Below are positions 41,120-49,685 of a stretch of DNA of 64,000 bases, in pieces (position 1 is the first letter of the stretch; each line of letters starts with the position of its first letter). This DNA comes from DASSKP01 sp035695045 (GTDB lineage Bacteria; Actinomycetota; Actinomycetes; JAFAQI01): positions 1 to 64,000 of the forward strand of contig DASSEX010000008.1 in the NCBI GenBank assembly GCA_035695045.1, read 5' to 3'. A program made the position numbers and the translations under genes. The notes beneath the pieces are model-generated. The model ran no database searches. It saw only the letters and a list, made by a program, of their open reading frames with translations, and was not told where the DNA came from.

Positions 41120-42937
41120 GTGGCACAAATCCGGCTCGCGCTCGCGCAGATCGACGTCACGGTCGGCGATCTGGCCGGCAATGCCGCGGCCATCGTCCAG
41201 TGGACCCGCCGAGCGGCCGACCAGGGCGCTCACCTCGTGCTGTTCCCGGAGATGGCGCTCACCGGCTACCCACCGGAGGACCTGGTGCTGCGGCGGTCGT
41301 TCGTGGACGCGTCCCGAGCCGTCCTCGAGACGCTCGCGGCCGACCTCGCTGCGCAGGGTCTGGGTGAGGTCGCGGTCGTCACCGGCTACCTCGATGCGTG
41401 CCCGGACGCCTCCCCTCGCGTCGGCCGGCCCGCCGGCGAGCCGCAGAACGCGGCGGCGTTCCTCCACGGCGGGCGGGTCGTTGCGCGGTACGCGAAGCAT
41501 CACCTGCCCAACTACGGCGTCTTCGACGAGTTCCGCTACTTCGTCGCCGGGGACGTGCTGCCCGTCGTGCGGCTGCACGGCATCGACGTCGCGATGACCA
41601 TCTGCGAGGACCTGTGGCAGGAGGGCGGCCCGATCGCCGTCTGCCGCGAGACCGGCGTGGGTCTCGTGACCTGCATCAACGGGTCGCCGTACGAGCGCAA
41701 CAAGGACGACGTGCGCTGCGAACTGACCCGCCGTCGTTCTGCCGAGGCGCAGGCGACCCTCGCCTACGTCAACATGGTCGGTGGGCAGGACGAGCTCATC
41801 TTTGACGGCGACTCGATCGTCGTCGCACCCGATGGCGACGTGCTCGCCCGTGCCGCGCAGTTCGAGCAGGGGCTGCTCGTCGTCGATCTCGACCTGCCGG
41901 CGGCAGAGTCGTCGTTCAGCGGCGCGGTCGACGCGGGTGACGGGACGACCACGCGCGTCGAGCGCGTCGAGGTGAGCAGTGACGCGTTGCCGGCGTACGA
42001 AGCGCTTCCGGCAGGGGTCGTCCCGAGGCTCGACGACCTCGAGGAGATCTACACAGCGCTGGTCGTCGGCACTCGTGACTACATCCGCAAGAACCGCTTC
42101 AGCTCCGTGGTTGTCGGGCTGTCCGGTGGCATCGACTCCGCACTCGTCGCCACGATCGCCGCGGACGCGCTCGGCGCGGACGCCGTGCACGTCGTCGGGA
42201 TGCCCAGCCGCTACTCGTCGCTGCACTCGGTGAGCGACGCGGAGGAGCTCGCGCAGCGACAGCGTCTGCACTGGACGTTGATGCCGATCGGATCGGTGGT
42301 CGAGGCCTACGAGAAGTCCTTCGCCGACGTCGGCGGGCTGCACGGCCTGGCCGAGGAGAACCTGCAGGCGCGGGTGCGTGGCGTGACGTTGATGGGGCTG
42401 TCCAACGAGTCGGGTCATCTCGTGCTGACCACGGGCAACAAGAGCGAGATCGCGACCGGCTTCAGCACCCTCTACGGCGACAGCGCGGGCGGCTTCGCGC
42501 CGATCAAGGACGTGCCGAAGACGCTCGTCTGGCAGCTGTGCCGATGGCGCAACGAGAGGGCGCGCTCGCGCGGTGAGACCGAGCCGATCCCGGTGCAGAT
42601 CATCGACAAGCCGCCGTCCGCGGAGCTCGCACCGGGGCAGCTGGACGAGGATCGACTGCCGCCGTACGACGTCCTCGACCGGCTCCTCGACGACTACGTC
42701 GAACGCGACAAGGGCCGCGACGAGCTGGTGCGAGCGGGCTACGATGCCGAGCTCGTCGAGCGGGTGATCCGGCTGGTCGACCTCGCGGAGTACAAGCGCA
42801 GGCAGTACCCACCGGGCCCGAAGATCTCGCCGAAGAACTTCGGCCGCGACCGGCGGCTGCCCATCACCAACGCCTGGCGCGAGATAGCCGCCCCGCACGT
42901 CGCCGACCCGGCGGAGATCAGGCCCGACCAGCAGTAG
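41120..42937 (+). CDS. nadE: Glutamine-dependent NAD+ synthetase
   Basis: A 605-residue two-domain enzyme making NAD+ from deamido-NAD, ATP and glutamine-derived ammonia. The N-terminal nitrilase-type glutaminase shows Glu44 (LFPEMALTGYPPEDL), Lys126 (KHHLPNYGVFDE) and Cys162 (TICEDLW). The C-terminal synthetase has the PP-loop VGLSGGIDSALVATIAADAL (about 330-350) and LTTGNKSEIATGFSTLYGD. Length fits the bacterial glutamine-dependent form. GTG 41120 is used; the gene stands alone on this strand after the receiver region. Confidence 0.97.
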   Translation: MAQIRLALAQIDVTVGDLAGNAAAIVQWTRRAADQGAHLVLFPEMALTGYPPEDLVLRRSFVDASRAVLETLAADLAAQGLGEVAVVTGYLDACPDASPRVGRPAGEPQNAAAFLHGGRVVARYAKHHLPNYGVFDEFRYFVAGDVLPVVRLHGIDVAMTICEDLWQEGGPIAVCRETGVGLVTCINGSPYERNKDDVRCELTRRRSAEAQATLAYVNMVGGQDELIFDGDSIVVAPDGDVLARAAQFEQGLLVVDLDLPAAESSFSGAVDAGDGTTTRVERVEVSSDALPAYEALPAGVVPRLDDLEEIYTALVVGTRDYIRKNRFSSVVVGLSGGIDSALVATIAADALGADAVHVVGMPSRYSSLHSVSDAEELAQRQRLHWTLMPIGSVVEAYEKSFADVGGLHGLAEENLQARVRGVTLMGLSNESGHLVLTTGNKSEIATGFSTLYGDSAGGFAPIKDVPKTLVWQLCRWRNERARSRGETEPIPVQIIDKPPSAELAPGQLDEDRLPPYDVLDRLLDDYVERDKGRDELVRAGYDAELVERVIRLVDLAEYKRRQYPPGPKISPKNFGRDRRLPITNAWREIAAPHVADPAEIRPDQQ

Positions 42938-42946
42938 GCTGCCGCC

Positions 42947-43618
42947 ATGGCTGGGGGGCTGCGGGTCATCGGCGCCGGGTTGCCGCGCACCGGCACGTTC
43001 TCGTTGCGCATGGCGCTCGAACGGTTGCTCGGCGGCACCTGCTACCACATGTCCACGCTGCGCGAGCGGGGCAATGTCGACATCCCCGCCTTCATCGACG
43101 CAGCGCACGGACGACCGGTCGACTGGGACGCCGTGTTCACCGGGTGCAGCGCCGCCGTCGACTGGCCGCCGTCCGCCGTCTGGAAGCAACTGGCCGCTGC
43201 CTACCCCGACGCGCCGATCCTGCTCTCGACGCGCAGCGACGCCGACGCATGGTGGCGCAGCGCAGATGCCACGGTCTGGGCCTACATCCGGAGCCAGCGC
43301 GACGCGGCGGCGCTCGATGACACCGACGCCGCGTGGCTGACGATGACCACGGCGTTCATGACCGCGACGTTCGGACCAGGCTGGGACGACGAAGCCGCGG
43401 CCAAGACCGGCTACGACCGATGGAACGCGGACGTCCGAGCCTCCGCGCCGGCCGGACGGCTGGTCGAGTGGCAACCCGGCGACGGGTGGGAGCCGCTGTG
43501 CGCCGCTCTCGACGTACCGGTGCCGGACGAGCCCTTCCCGCACCGCAACACCACCGAGGAGTTCGTCGCCCGGCAGGTTGCCCGGGCCGAGGAGAAGCGC
43601 GCTGCCGCGGAGCACTGA
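42947..43618 (+). CDS. Sulfotransferase-like P-loop protein
   Basis: A 223-residue protein of the actinobacterial sulfotransferase group. The 5'-phosphosulfate-binding loop is near the start (VIGAGLPRTGTFSLRMALER), with TRSDADAWWRSADATVWAYI as the likely 3'-phosphate site and EWQPGDGWEPLCAALDVPVP, PFPHRNTTEEF near the end, all typical. It would transfer sulfate from PAPS to an unknown acceptor. It begins ten bases after nadE and may share its message. Confidence 0.88.
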   Translation: MAGGLRVIGAGLPRTGTFSLRMALERLLGGTCYHMSTLRERGNVDIPAFIDAAHGRPVDWDAVFTGCSAAVDWPPSAVWKQLAAAYPDAPILLSTRSDADAWWRSADATVWAYIRSQRDAAALDDTDAAWLTMTTAFMTATFGPGWDDEAAAKTGYDRWNADVRASAPAGRLVEWQPGDGWEPLCAALDVPVPDEPFPHRNTTEEFVARQVARAEEKRAAAEH

Positions 43619-43693
43619 CCCCGACCGCAGTGCCACACTGGTCTCGTCCGGGGACCCGTCGTTGGGCCTCGAGGCGAGAGAGGTGGGTCACCC

Positions 43694-44545
43694 ATGACCG
43701 AGGCCGAAGGCCTGTCCCCTTACGGGACGCCGCGCAGCGACGAGACCGTGCGGCGCATCCGCATCCATCACCTGCAGGCGATGAAGGAGCGCGGTGAGCG
43801 CTGGGCGATGCTCACCGCCTACGAACAGTTCGCCGCGGCAATCTTCGACGAGGTCGGCATCCCGGTGCTTCTCGTCGGCGACTCCGCGGCCAACAATGTC
43901 TACGGCTACGACACGACGCTGCCGGTGACGGTCGAGGAGCTGTTGCCACTGGTTCGCGCCGTGACGCGATCGACGCGACGGGCTCTCGTGGTCGGCGACC
44001 TGCCGTTCGGCTCCTACCAGGAGTCGCCAGGCCAGGCGCTGCACACCGCGGTTCGGTTCATGAAGGAAGGCGGGGCGCAGGCGGTCAAGCTCGAGGGCGG
44101 CAAGCTCGTGACGCCGCAGGTCGAGACGATCGTGGGCGCCGGCATCCCGGTGATGGCACACATCGGCTTCACACCGCAGAGCGAGCACGGGCTCGGCGGC
44201 TATCGCGTGCAGGGCCGGGGCGAGGCCGCCGACAAGCTGCTCGACGACGCGCTCGCGCTCGAGCGAGCAGGGGCGTTCGCCGTCGTCCTCGAGATGGTGC
44301 CTGCTGCGGTCGCTGCTCAGGTGACGAAGGAGCTGCGCATCCCGACGATCGGCATCGGCGCCGGACCGGACTGCGACGCGCAGGTGATGGTCTGGCAGGA
44401 CATGGCCGGCCTCAACACCGGGCCCGCACCGCGGTTCGTGAAGAGGTTCGCCGACCTGCGCAGCGTTCTCGGCGACGCGGCGAGGCGTTACGCGGACGAG
44501 GTCACCGAGGGCACCTACCCGGCCGCCGAGCACTCCTACGAGTAA
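43694..44545 (+). CDS. panB: 3-methyl-2-oxobutanoate hydroxymethyltransferase
   Basis: Catalyses the first step of pantothenate synthesis, adding a hydroxymethyl group to 2-oxoisovalerate. The 283 residues show MLTAYEQFAAAIFDEVGIPV, LLVGDSAANNVYGYDTTLPV (metal site), DLPFGSYQESPGQAL, AHIGFTPQSEHGLGGYRVQG, and the catalytic Glu in VVLEMVPAAVAAQVT. Its place near glnA2 matches mycobacteria. The start is ATG 43694 with GAGAGAGGTG upstream. The gene ends at 44545, just before the second inverted repeat. Confidence 0.96.
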   Translation: MTEAEGLSPYGTPRSDETVRRIRIHHLQAMKERGERWAMLTAYEQFAAAIFDEVGIPVLLVGDSAANNVYGYDTTLPVTVEELLPLVRAVTRSTRRALVVGDLPFGSYQESPGQALHTAVRFMKEGGAQAVKLEGGKLVTPQVETIVGAGIPVMAHIGFTPQSEHGLGGYRVQGRGEAADKLLDDALALERAGAFAVVLEMVPAAVAAQVTKELRIPTIGIGAGPDCDAQVMVWQDMAGLNTGPAPRFVKRFADLRSVLGDAARRYADEVTEGTYPAAEHSYE

Positions 44546-44548
44546 CGA

Positions 44549-44610
44549 GTTGAGTGCGACGTAATCCCCCTTCCGCACGCCGGTCCAAGGGGGATTACGT
44601 CGCACTCAAC
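44549..44610. repeat. Inverted repeat of the same family, copy 2
   Basis: Arms at 44549-44572 and 44587-44610 (24 bases, perfect) surround a fourteen-base loop. The outer arm again begins GTTGAGTG and has the same CCCCCT inner part as copy 1. Two internal base pairs differ from copy 1, and both differences are compensated on the other arm. It lies between the convergent panB and the metal-receptor gene; the stop of the latter is inside the right arm. Confidence 0.9.
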
Positions 44611-45388
44611 CGAAGAGCTGGGCGGTCAGGACGTCGCGGGCCTCGACGAGTGACGGGCCGTACCACGTCAGGTGCCGGCCGCTGACACACCGCACCTCCA
44701 CGCCCGGGAACGCCTCCGGCCCGTCCTCGGGCGAGAACGCGTAGGGCTCGTCCGGAAGCACGACCAGGTCGTACGGCGGCAGATCGCCGAGCTGGACCCG
44801 CGGATAGCGCTCGGCGTGTCCGACCAGCACGTTGTCGACACCCAGTCGTGCGAGCACGTCGCCGGCGAAGGTCCCCCGGCCGAGCGCCATCCACGGCCGA
44901 CGCCAGATCGGCACCAACGCGGTGCGGCGACGCATCTCTCCCGCTCCGGCGTCGTACGTCGTCGACCAGGCGGCCTCGGCCTCGTCCAGCCATGTCGGCC
45001 GGTCGAGCCGGCACGCGACGCGCAACATGCGATCGAGCGACTGCAGACCTTCGGTGACCGTCGTCGGAGCGGTGACCCACACCGCTACGCCCGCGTCCCT
45101 CAACACGGCCAGGTCGGCAGGTCGGTTCTCCTCGTCGTTGGCGACGACGACGTCCGGCCGCAGCGCGATCACCGTCTCGACGTCGGGGTTCTTGGTGCCA
45201 CCGACCCGCGTGACGTCGAGATCGGCGGGATGGGTGCACCAGTCGGTCGCCCCCACGAGCAACCCCGGTGCGGTCAGTGCGACCGACTGGGTCAGCGACG
45301 GCACCAGCGAGACGACGCGTGAGACACGAGCGGGCACCGCCACTGGCCGCCCGAGGCCGTCAGATGTCGGTGACCCGGATCCCGGCAT
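44606..45388 (-). CDS. Helical-backbone metal-receptor (BtuF-like) protein without signal peptide
   Basis: A 260-residue protein resembling periplasmic cobalamin/iron-siderophore receptors (RVVSLVPSLTQSVALTAPGL, RVGGTKNPDVETVIALRPDV, VVANDEENRPADLAVLRDAG). Those are normally exported and paired with an ABC permease, but here no signal peptide or transporter is present, so it may be cytoplasmic. The ATG at 45388 overlaps the npdG 3' end by 29 bases. Similar stand-alone proteins occur in actinobacteria, with unknown function. Confidence 0.85.
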   Translation of the reverse strand: MPGSGSPTSDGLGRPVAVPARVSRVVSLVPSLTQSVALTAPGLLVGATDWCTHPADLDVTRVGGTKNPDVETVIALRPDVVVANDEENRPADLAVLRDAGVAVWVTAPTTVTEGLQSLDRMLRVACRLDRPTWLDEAEAAWSTTYDAGAGEMRRRTALVPIWRRPWMALGRGTFAGDVLARLGVDNVLVGHAERYPRVQLGDLPPYDLVVLPDEPYAFSPEDGPEAFPGVEVRCVSGRHLTWYGPSLVEARDVLTAQLFG

Positions 45389-46019
45389 GCGCCTTGTAGC
45401 GGCGGTTGACGGAGATGAGGTTGGCGGTCAGCGCCTCGACCTGGTGCGCGTTGCGCAACCTGCCGGCGTAGACGCCGCGCATCCGTGGGATCTCGCCCAC
45501 GAGCGCCTGCACCTCGTCGGTCGCCTCGCGATCGTCGCCGAGCACCAGCACGTCGGTGTCGACCTCGGCGACTCCCTGGTCCAGCAACAGCACGGCGCTG
45601 ACGTGGTGGAACGCCGCGACGACGCGGCTGTCGGGAAGAAGGGCCGCGGCCTGCTCGGCGGCGCTCCCCTCGCTTACCGGCAGCGCGAACGCGCCGCGCT
45701 CGTCGAAACCGAGCGGGTTGACGCAGTCGACGACGATCTTTCCGGCGAGCGCGGGCGCCACGCTCTGCAACAGGGTCTCGTGGCCCTCCCAGGGGACGGC
45801 GACCACGACGATGTCCGCGGCGGCGGCAGCCTCGGCGTTGCCGGCACCAGTGATGGGGGCGGCCCCGTCACCGACGGTTTCCCGCAGCTCCGTGGCGGCG
45901 GCCTCGGCGCGCTCCGCGGATCGTGACCCGATGACGACCGGATGGCCGGCCATGGCGAAGCGGCGGGCGAGCCCGCGGCCCTGGTCACCCGTCCCGCCGA
46001 GGAATGCGAGCGTCGTCAC
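45360..46019 (-). CDS. npdG: F420-dependent NADP reductase
   Basis: A 219-residue enzyme of the NpdG group that transfers hydride between coenzyme F420 and NADP. The dinucleotide-binding start is LAFLGGTGDQGRGLARRFA, with VIGSRSAERAE giving the NADP preference (Arg after Ser). Other family parts are IVVDCVNPLGFDERGAF and VVAAFHHVSAVLLLD. The start is GTG 46019. Its presence implies that the organism makes F420. Overlap with the receptor-like gene implies translational coupling. Confidence 0.9.
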   Translation of the reverse strand: MTTLAFLGGTGDQGRGLARRFAMAGHPVVIGSRSAERAEAAATELRETVGDGAAPITGAGNAEAAAAADIVVVAVPWEGHETLLQSVAPALAGKIVVDCVNPLGFDERGAFALPVSEGSAAEQAAALLPDSRVVAAFHHVSAVLLLDQGVAEVDTDVLVLGDDREATDEVQALVGEIPRMRGVYAGRLRNAHQVEALTANLISVNRRYKAHAGIRVTDI

Positions 46020-46138
46020 CGCAGCATCGTGTCAGGCGGCCCTCCGAGCCTGACAACCCGGGCGAAAAGTCTCCGAGAGAGCGGGAGGAGATGCCCGCCG
46101 GGCGGAGAAAGCAGCCGTAGACGAACGAGGAGGCAGGC

Positions 46139-47008
46139 GTGAGCGGGTTCCGGGGGCGATCGCGGCGACCGGCCGCGCGCGACCCCTACCCCATCGAGGA
46201 CCTCCTCCAGGATGTCCGCGAGCTGCGGCTGACGCTGGCCGCGGACCTGCATGCGGCGGCCGCCGCTGCCGAGGACGGCGCCGCCGAGGTGGCCAGTGAC
46301 ATCGTCGGCGCCGACCGCGACGAGGTCGCACGGTTCCGCCGGCTGGCCGAGATGCGGATGTCGCGGCTCCAGGGCATCTCCGACCAAGAGCCCGAGACTC
46401 CGCGATGGCGTCGCCGGGCGGCCGTGACGCTGCCCGCCGTCCCACTGGTCGGTGCGATGGCGCTGTCGGCCGCCGCGGTGACCGGTGTGCTCCCCCTTCC
46501 GGGAGGCCGCGCGCACTCGCCGGTGTCCGCGCCGTCACCCGCCACGTCCAACGTCGCAGCCTCCCTGGAGCAGCTGCAGGCCGTCGTCGACGACCACGAC
46601 GCCAGCGCTCGCGAGGTCATCGCAGCCGCTACCGCTCTGCATCGCCAGCTCGCGGCGCTGATCGCGGGGACGTCCAACGACCCTGCACAGGCGGCAGAGG
46701 TCGCCGAGCTGTTGCAGATGGAGCAGGACATGCTGCTGCAGGCACAGCCGCCGGGCGCGTCCGTCGTTCTCGACGCGACTCGTCGGCTCGCCGCACAGCT
46801 GGTGAAGACGACATCGCCGACTCCCAAGCTGTCGCCGGCGTCGACGACGCTGCCCAAGCCGCTCGCGACGTCGTCGCCGAAGAGCACCAAGACCTCGTCG
46901 CCGTCGCCGTCGTCGACCAAGCAGAGCTCGACACCGAAGCCATCTGCGTCGTCGTCGCCGAGCTCGTCGTCGTCCTCCGGCTCCGGCCAGATCCCCGCCG
47001 TTCCGTAG
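46139..47008 (+). CDS. Single-pass membrane protein with Ser/Thr/Pro-rich tail
   Basis: A 289-residue protein. Residues 1-95 are cytoplasmic, with a helical part (DLLQDVRELRLTLAADLHAA) and RDEVARFRRLAEMRMSRLQG. One membrane helix follows (TLPAVPLVGAMALSAAAVTG), then an extracellular helical region (LEQLQAVVDDHDASAREVIA) and a long low-complexity tail of Ser, Thr, Pro and Lys (about 225-289). The topology is like actinobacterial anti-sigma proteins, but no zinc-binding motif is seen. The start is GTG 46139. Confidence 0.75.
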   Translation: MSGFRGRSRRPAARDPYPIEDLLQDVRELRLTLAADLHAAAAAAEDGAAEVASDIVGADRDEVARFRRLAEMRMSRLQGISDQEPETPRWRRRAAVTLPAVPLVGAMALSAAAVTGVLPLPGGRAHSPVSAPSPATSNVAASLEQLQAVVDDHDASAREVIAAATALHRQLAALIAGTSNDPAQAAEVAELLQMEQDMLLQAQPPGASVVLDATRRLAAQLVKTTSPTPKLSPASTTLPKPLATSSPKSTKTSSPSPSSTKQSSTPKPSASSSPSSSSSSGSGQIPAVP

Positions 47009-47066
47009 TCCGCTGCCGGGCAAACCGGTGGACAGCTGACCGGGTGCAAGAGGACGCTCCCTGTCC

Positions 47067-48440
47067 GTGTCCGACGTCGAGCCGCCGGCAGAAGAGCCGC
47101 GCGCGCCGGCGGCGGAGTCGCGGGCAGCGGCTGACCCGCTGGCCGCTGTCGAACCCCCCGGTACGCCGCCGCGCGCAGGTTTGCGTCGCGCGACCCTCGA
47201 CCTCGGGCCGCTCCGTCGATCTCGCGACTTCCGGCTGCTCTTCGCCGGTCAGGCGGTGTCCTTCACCGGCAGCATGGTCACCTACGTCGCGCTGCCCTAC
47301 CAGCTCTACTCACTGACCCACTCCAGCCTCCTCGTCGGCCTGCTCGGGCTCACCGAGCTCGGTCCGCTGTTGGTCACGGCACTGCTCGGTGGCGCGATCG
47401 CCGACGCGTTCGACCGCCGGCGCACCGTGTTGCTCACCGAGGTGGCAACCGTCGCGCTGACGGCGTCACTGCTCCTCAACGCGTCGCTGGACCGGCCGCG
47501 CGTCTGGCCGCTCTACGTCGTCTCCGGCCTGTTCGCCGCCGTGGACGGGCTGCAACGACCGTCGCTGGACGCACTGCTGCCGAGAGTCGTCGCCCGACCG
47601 GACCTTCCGGCCGCCATCGCGCTCGCGTCGCTGCGGATGAACGTCGGACTGGTCGCCGGACCACCGCTCGGCGGTCTGCTGATCGCAACAGCCGGGCTTC
47701 CGACGGCGTACGGCTTCGACCTGGTGTCGTTTGCGGCGAGCCTCGCGGCACTGACTGCGATGCGCGCCACGCCCCCACCGCCGGACGCCGAGCGGCCCAG
47801 CCTCGCCGGCATCGTCGCGGGTTGGCACTACGCGCGCAGTCGGCAGGAGCTGCTGGGTACCTACCTCGTCGACATCAACGCGATGTTGTTCGGCATGCCC
47901 AACGCTCTGCTGCCGGCGATCGCGACGCGTTTCGGTGGCGCGGACGCGCTCGGCGTGCTCTACGCCGCTCCATCGGTCGGCTCGCTCGTCGCGACCGTCA
48001 CGAGCGGATGGACGACATCAGTGCAGCGGCATGGACGAGCGGTTGCACTGGCAGCCGCGAGCTGGGGTGTGGCGATCATCGGTTTCGGCTTCGCACCCGC
48101 TTTGTGGGTTGCTGCGTTGTTGCTCGCACTCGCCGGTGCAGCGGACGACATCAGTGGTTTGTTCCGCTCGCGAATCTGGAATGAAACAGTGCCCGACAAT
48201 CTGCGCGGACGTGTCGCCGGCATCGAGATGTTGAGCTACTCGATCGGTCCGTTGCTCGGCAATGTGGAGTCCGGTGGAGTCGCCGCGATGACGACCGTTC
48301 GCGTCTCTGTCGTGTCCGGTGGAGTGCTCTGCGTCGTCGGAACAGCACTGTTGGCACTCGTGCTGCCAAAATTTATTTCGTACGACGCAAGCCGTCGATC
48401 AACACCCGATGATGCGTTGCGCAACGACGTACACGTCTGA
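47067..48440 (+). CDS. MFS transporter (EntS/MFS_3 type)
   Basis: A 457-residue permease with twelve helices after an acidic, Pro/Ala-rich N-terminus of about 45 residues. Family parts include RSRDFRLLFAGQAVSFTGSM, motif A-like LLGGAIADAFDRRRTVLLTE and DGLQRPSLDALLPRVVARPD. Near the 3' end codons become less G/C-rich. The substrate is unknown. It starts at GTG 47067, 58 bases after the upstream gene. Confidence 0.9.
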   Translation: MSDVEPPAEEPRAPAAESRAAADPLAAVEPPGTPPRAGLRRATLDLGPLRRSRDFRLLFAGQAVSFTGSMVTYVALPYQLYSLTHSSLLVGLLGLTELGPLLVTALLGGAIADAFDRRRTVLLTEVATVALTASLLLNASLDRPRVWPLYVVSGLFAAVDGLQRPSLDALLPRVVARPDLPAAIALASLRMNVGLVAGPPLGGLLIATAGLPTAYGFDLVSFAASLAALTAMRATPPPPDAERPSLAGIVAGWHYARSRQELLGTYLVDINAMLFGMPNALLPAIATRFGGADALGVLYAAPSVGSLVATVTSGWTTSVQRHGRAVALAAASWGVAIIGFGFAPALWVAALLLALAGAADDISGLFRSRIWNETVPDNLRGRVAGIEMLSYSIGPLLGNVESGGVAAMTTVRVSVVSGGVLCVVGTALLALVLPKFISYDASRRSTPDDALRNDVHV

Positions 48441-48545
48441 TTTTTCTTTGCGTCGCAACGCAACTTGCGCGCTGCAACCTCGTTGCTCGCGTGACGTCGC
48501 CGTGTCGGGTTGGTGACACGTCGCGCGACACGCGCAACGAAAACT

Positions 48546-48573
48546 TGACTCAGGAGTGGAAATGCGTACGCGC
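48546..48573 (+). promoter_or_regulatory. Vegetative-type promoter of the histone-like gene
   Basis: TTGACT (48546-48551) and TACGCT (48568-48573), sixteen bases apart, match the actinobacterial housekeeping pattern TTGACn and TAnnnT. They lie in an unusually A/T-rich intergenic stretch about 60 bases before the start of the lysine-rich gene. Confidence 0.6.
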
Positions 48574-48630
48574 TTGGTGTCACAGTTACGCGCAGAAGGG
48601 TCCCGTTTCCTAGAGAGCTAGGGGGCAAGA

Positions 48631-49293
48631 GTGGCACCAGCCGCGGCCAAGAAGACGACTCGAAAGTCAACGGCCAAACGCACCACTGCCAAGAAGTCGA
48701 CCGGAGCGCGCAAGGCAACGGGTCGGAAGACGACCGCCCGTAAGACTGCAGCGAAGAAGTCGACAGCGAAGCGCACGACCAAGAAGTCGGCTGCAAAGAA
48801 GTCGACTGCCAAGAAGTCCACGGCGAAGCGCAGCACCGCGAAGAAGTCGACGGCCAAGCGCACCGCCAAGAAGTCGACCGCGAAGCGTTCGACTGCGAAG
48901 AAGTCGACGGCCAAGCGCACCGCCAAGAAGGCCACGCGCAAGACCGCCGCGAAGAAGTCGACCGCGAAGCGGACCGCCAAGAAGGCAACCGCCAAGCGTT
49001 CGGCGGCGAAGAAGTCGACGGCGCGCAAGTCGACGGCGAAGCGTGCGACCGCCAAGCGGTCGACCGCGAAGCGTTCGACCGCGAAGCGCGCCAGCGGCCG
49101 CAAGTCGACCGCCCGGAAGTCCTCCGGCGGACGAAGCAGCAGCGGCTCACCAGCGGTACCGCCGATCGAGGTCCCGGCGCCCGCTCCGGTCCCACCTGTG
49201 ACCTCGGAGGAGTCGTTGCTGGGCACCGGCGGCAACGGCGGCGAAGGCTCCGGCCCGATGCCGCCGACGAACGGCTCGACTCCTTCCTTCTGA
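48631..49293 (+). CDS. Histone H1-like lysine/alanine-rich protein
   Basis: A 220-residue DNA-binding-type protein. Residues 1-165 are built of KKSTAKR/KKATAKR-like units with almost no acidic or aromatic residues, like the C-terminal domain of eukaryotic H1 and bacterial H1-like proteins; these bind and compact DNA without sequence preference. The last 50 residues change to Gly/Pro/Ser with two Glu (PPIEVPAPAPVPPVTSEES). No folded HU domain is attached, unlike the mycobacterial HupB. GTG 48631 follows AGGGGG; its own promoter and terminator bracket it. Confidence 0.9.
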   Translation: MAPAAAKKTTRKSTAKRTTAKKSTGARKATGRKTTARKTAAKKSTAKRTTKKSAAKKSTAKKSTAKRSTAKKSTAKRTAKKSTAKRSTAKKSTAKRTAKKATRKTAAKKSTAKRTAKKATAKRSAAKKSTARKSTAKRATAKRSTAKRSTAKRASGRKSTARKSSGGRSSSGSPAVPPIEVPAPAPVPPVTSEESLLGTGGNGGEGSGPMPPTNGSTPSF

Positions 49294-49308
49294 GGCTCTA
49301 AGCCGTCC

Positions 49309-49355
49309 CACGGGCGGCCGGATGACCACTGGTCACCGGCCGCCCGTGTGTTTTT
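49309..49355 (+). terminator. Rho-independent terminator after the histone-like gene
   Basis: Thirteen-base perfect arms (CACGGGCGGCCGG at 49309-49321 and its complement at 49336-49348) around a fourteen-base loop are followed by TGTTTTT, a classical intrinsic terminator. Confidence 0.9.
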
Positions 49356-49422
49356 CGCCGCATTTCGACAGCGGAGTCGGGGCACACCTTCCCCGAAGGC
49401 TTCGTCAGGGAAGGAGATCCAC

Positions 49423-49680
49423 GTGCCCAACAACGCCATCAAGGACGAGAAGCAGTACGAAGCGCTGCGTCGCGAGGGTGCGAGCAAGGAGAAGGCCGCG
49501 CGCATCTCCAACGCCTCCGCCAACTCCTCGCGGTCGTCGGTGGGGCGCAAGGGCGGCAAGTCCGGCTCCTACGACGACTGGAACAAGGACGAGCTGATGA
49601 AGCGCGCGCGCGAGATCGGCATCGAGGGACGGTCGTCGATGAACAAGGGGCAGCTGGTTCGCGCGCTGCGCAACCACTGA
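49423..49680 (+). CDS. DUF7218-like protein with Rho-N/SAP-type domain
   Basis: An 85-residue basic protein. The N-terminal part NNAIKDEKQYEALRREGASK with KEKAARISNASANSS is typical of a conserved actinobacterial small protein family. The last 35 residues (YDDWNKDELMKRAREIGIEG, MNKGQLVRALRNH) match the SAP/Rho N-terminal helix-extended-helix that binds nucleic acid. GTG 49423 follows AAGGAGA. It stands between the histone-like gene and the acyl-CoA oxidase. Confidence 0.85.
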   Translation: MPNNAIKDEKQYEALRREGASKEKAARISNASANSSRSSVGRKGGKSGSYDDWNKDELMKRAREIGIEGRSSMNKGQLVRALRNH

Positions 49681-49685
49681 TCGAG

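Noticed and set aside
40886..43636. A 916-codon leftward open frame
   Set aside because: It is antisense to nadE and the sulfotransferase-like gene, and is Arg/Asp/Val-rich with no recognisable motif.
48660..49120. Direct repeats that could be mistaken for a CRISPR or satellite array
   Set aside because: Units are in frame and encode the KKSTAKR-type sequence of the histone-like protein; there are no unique spacers.
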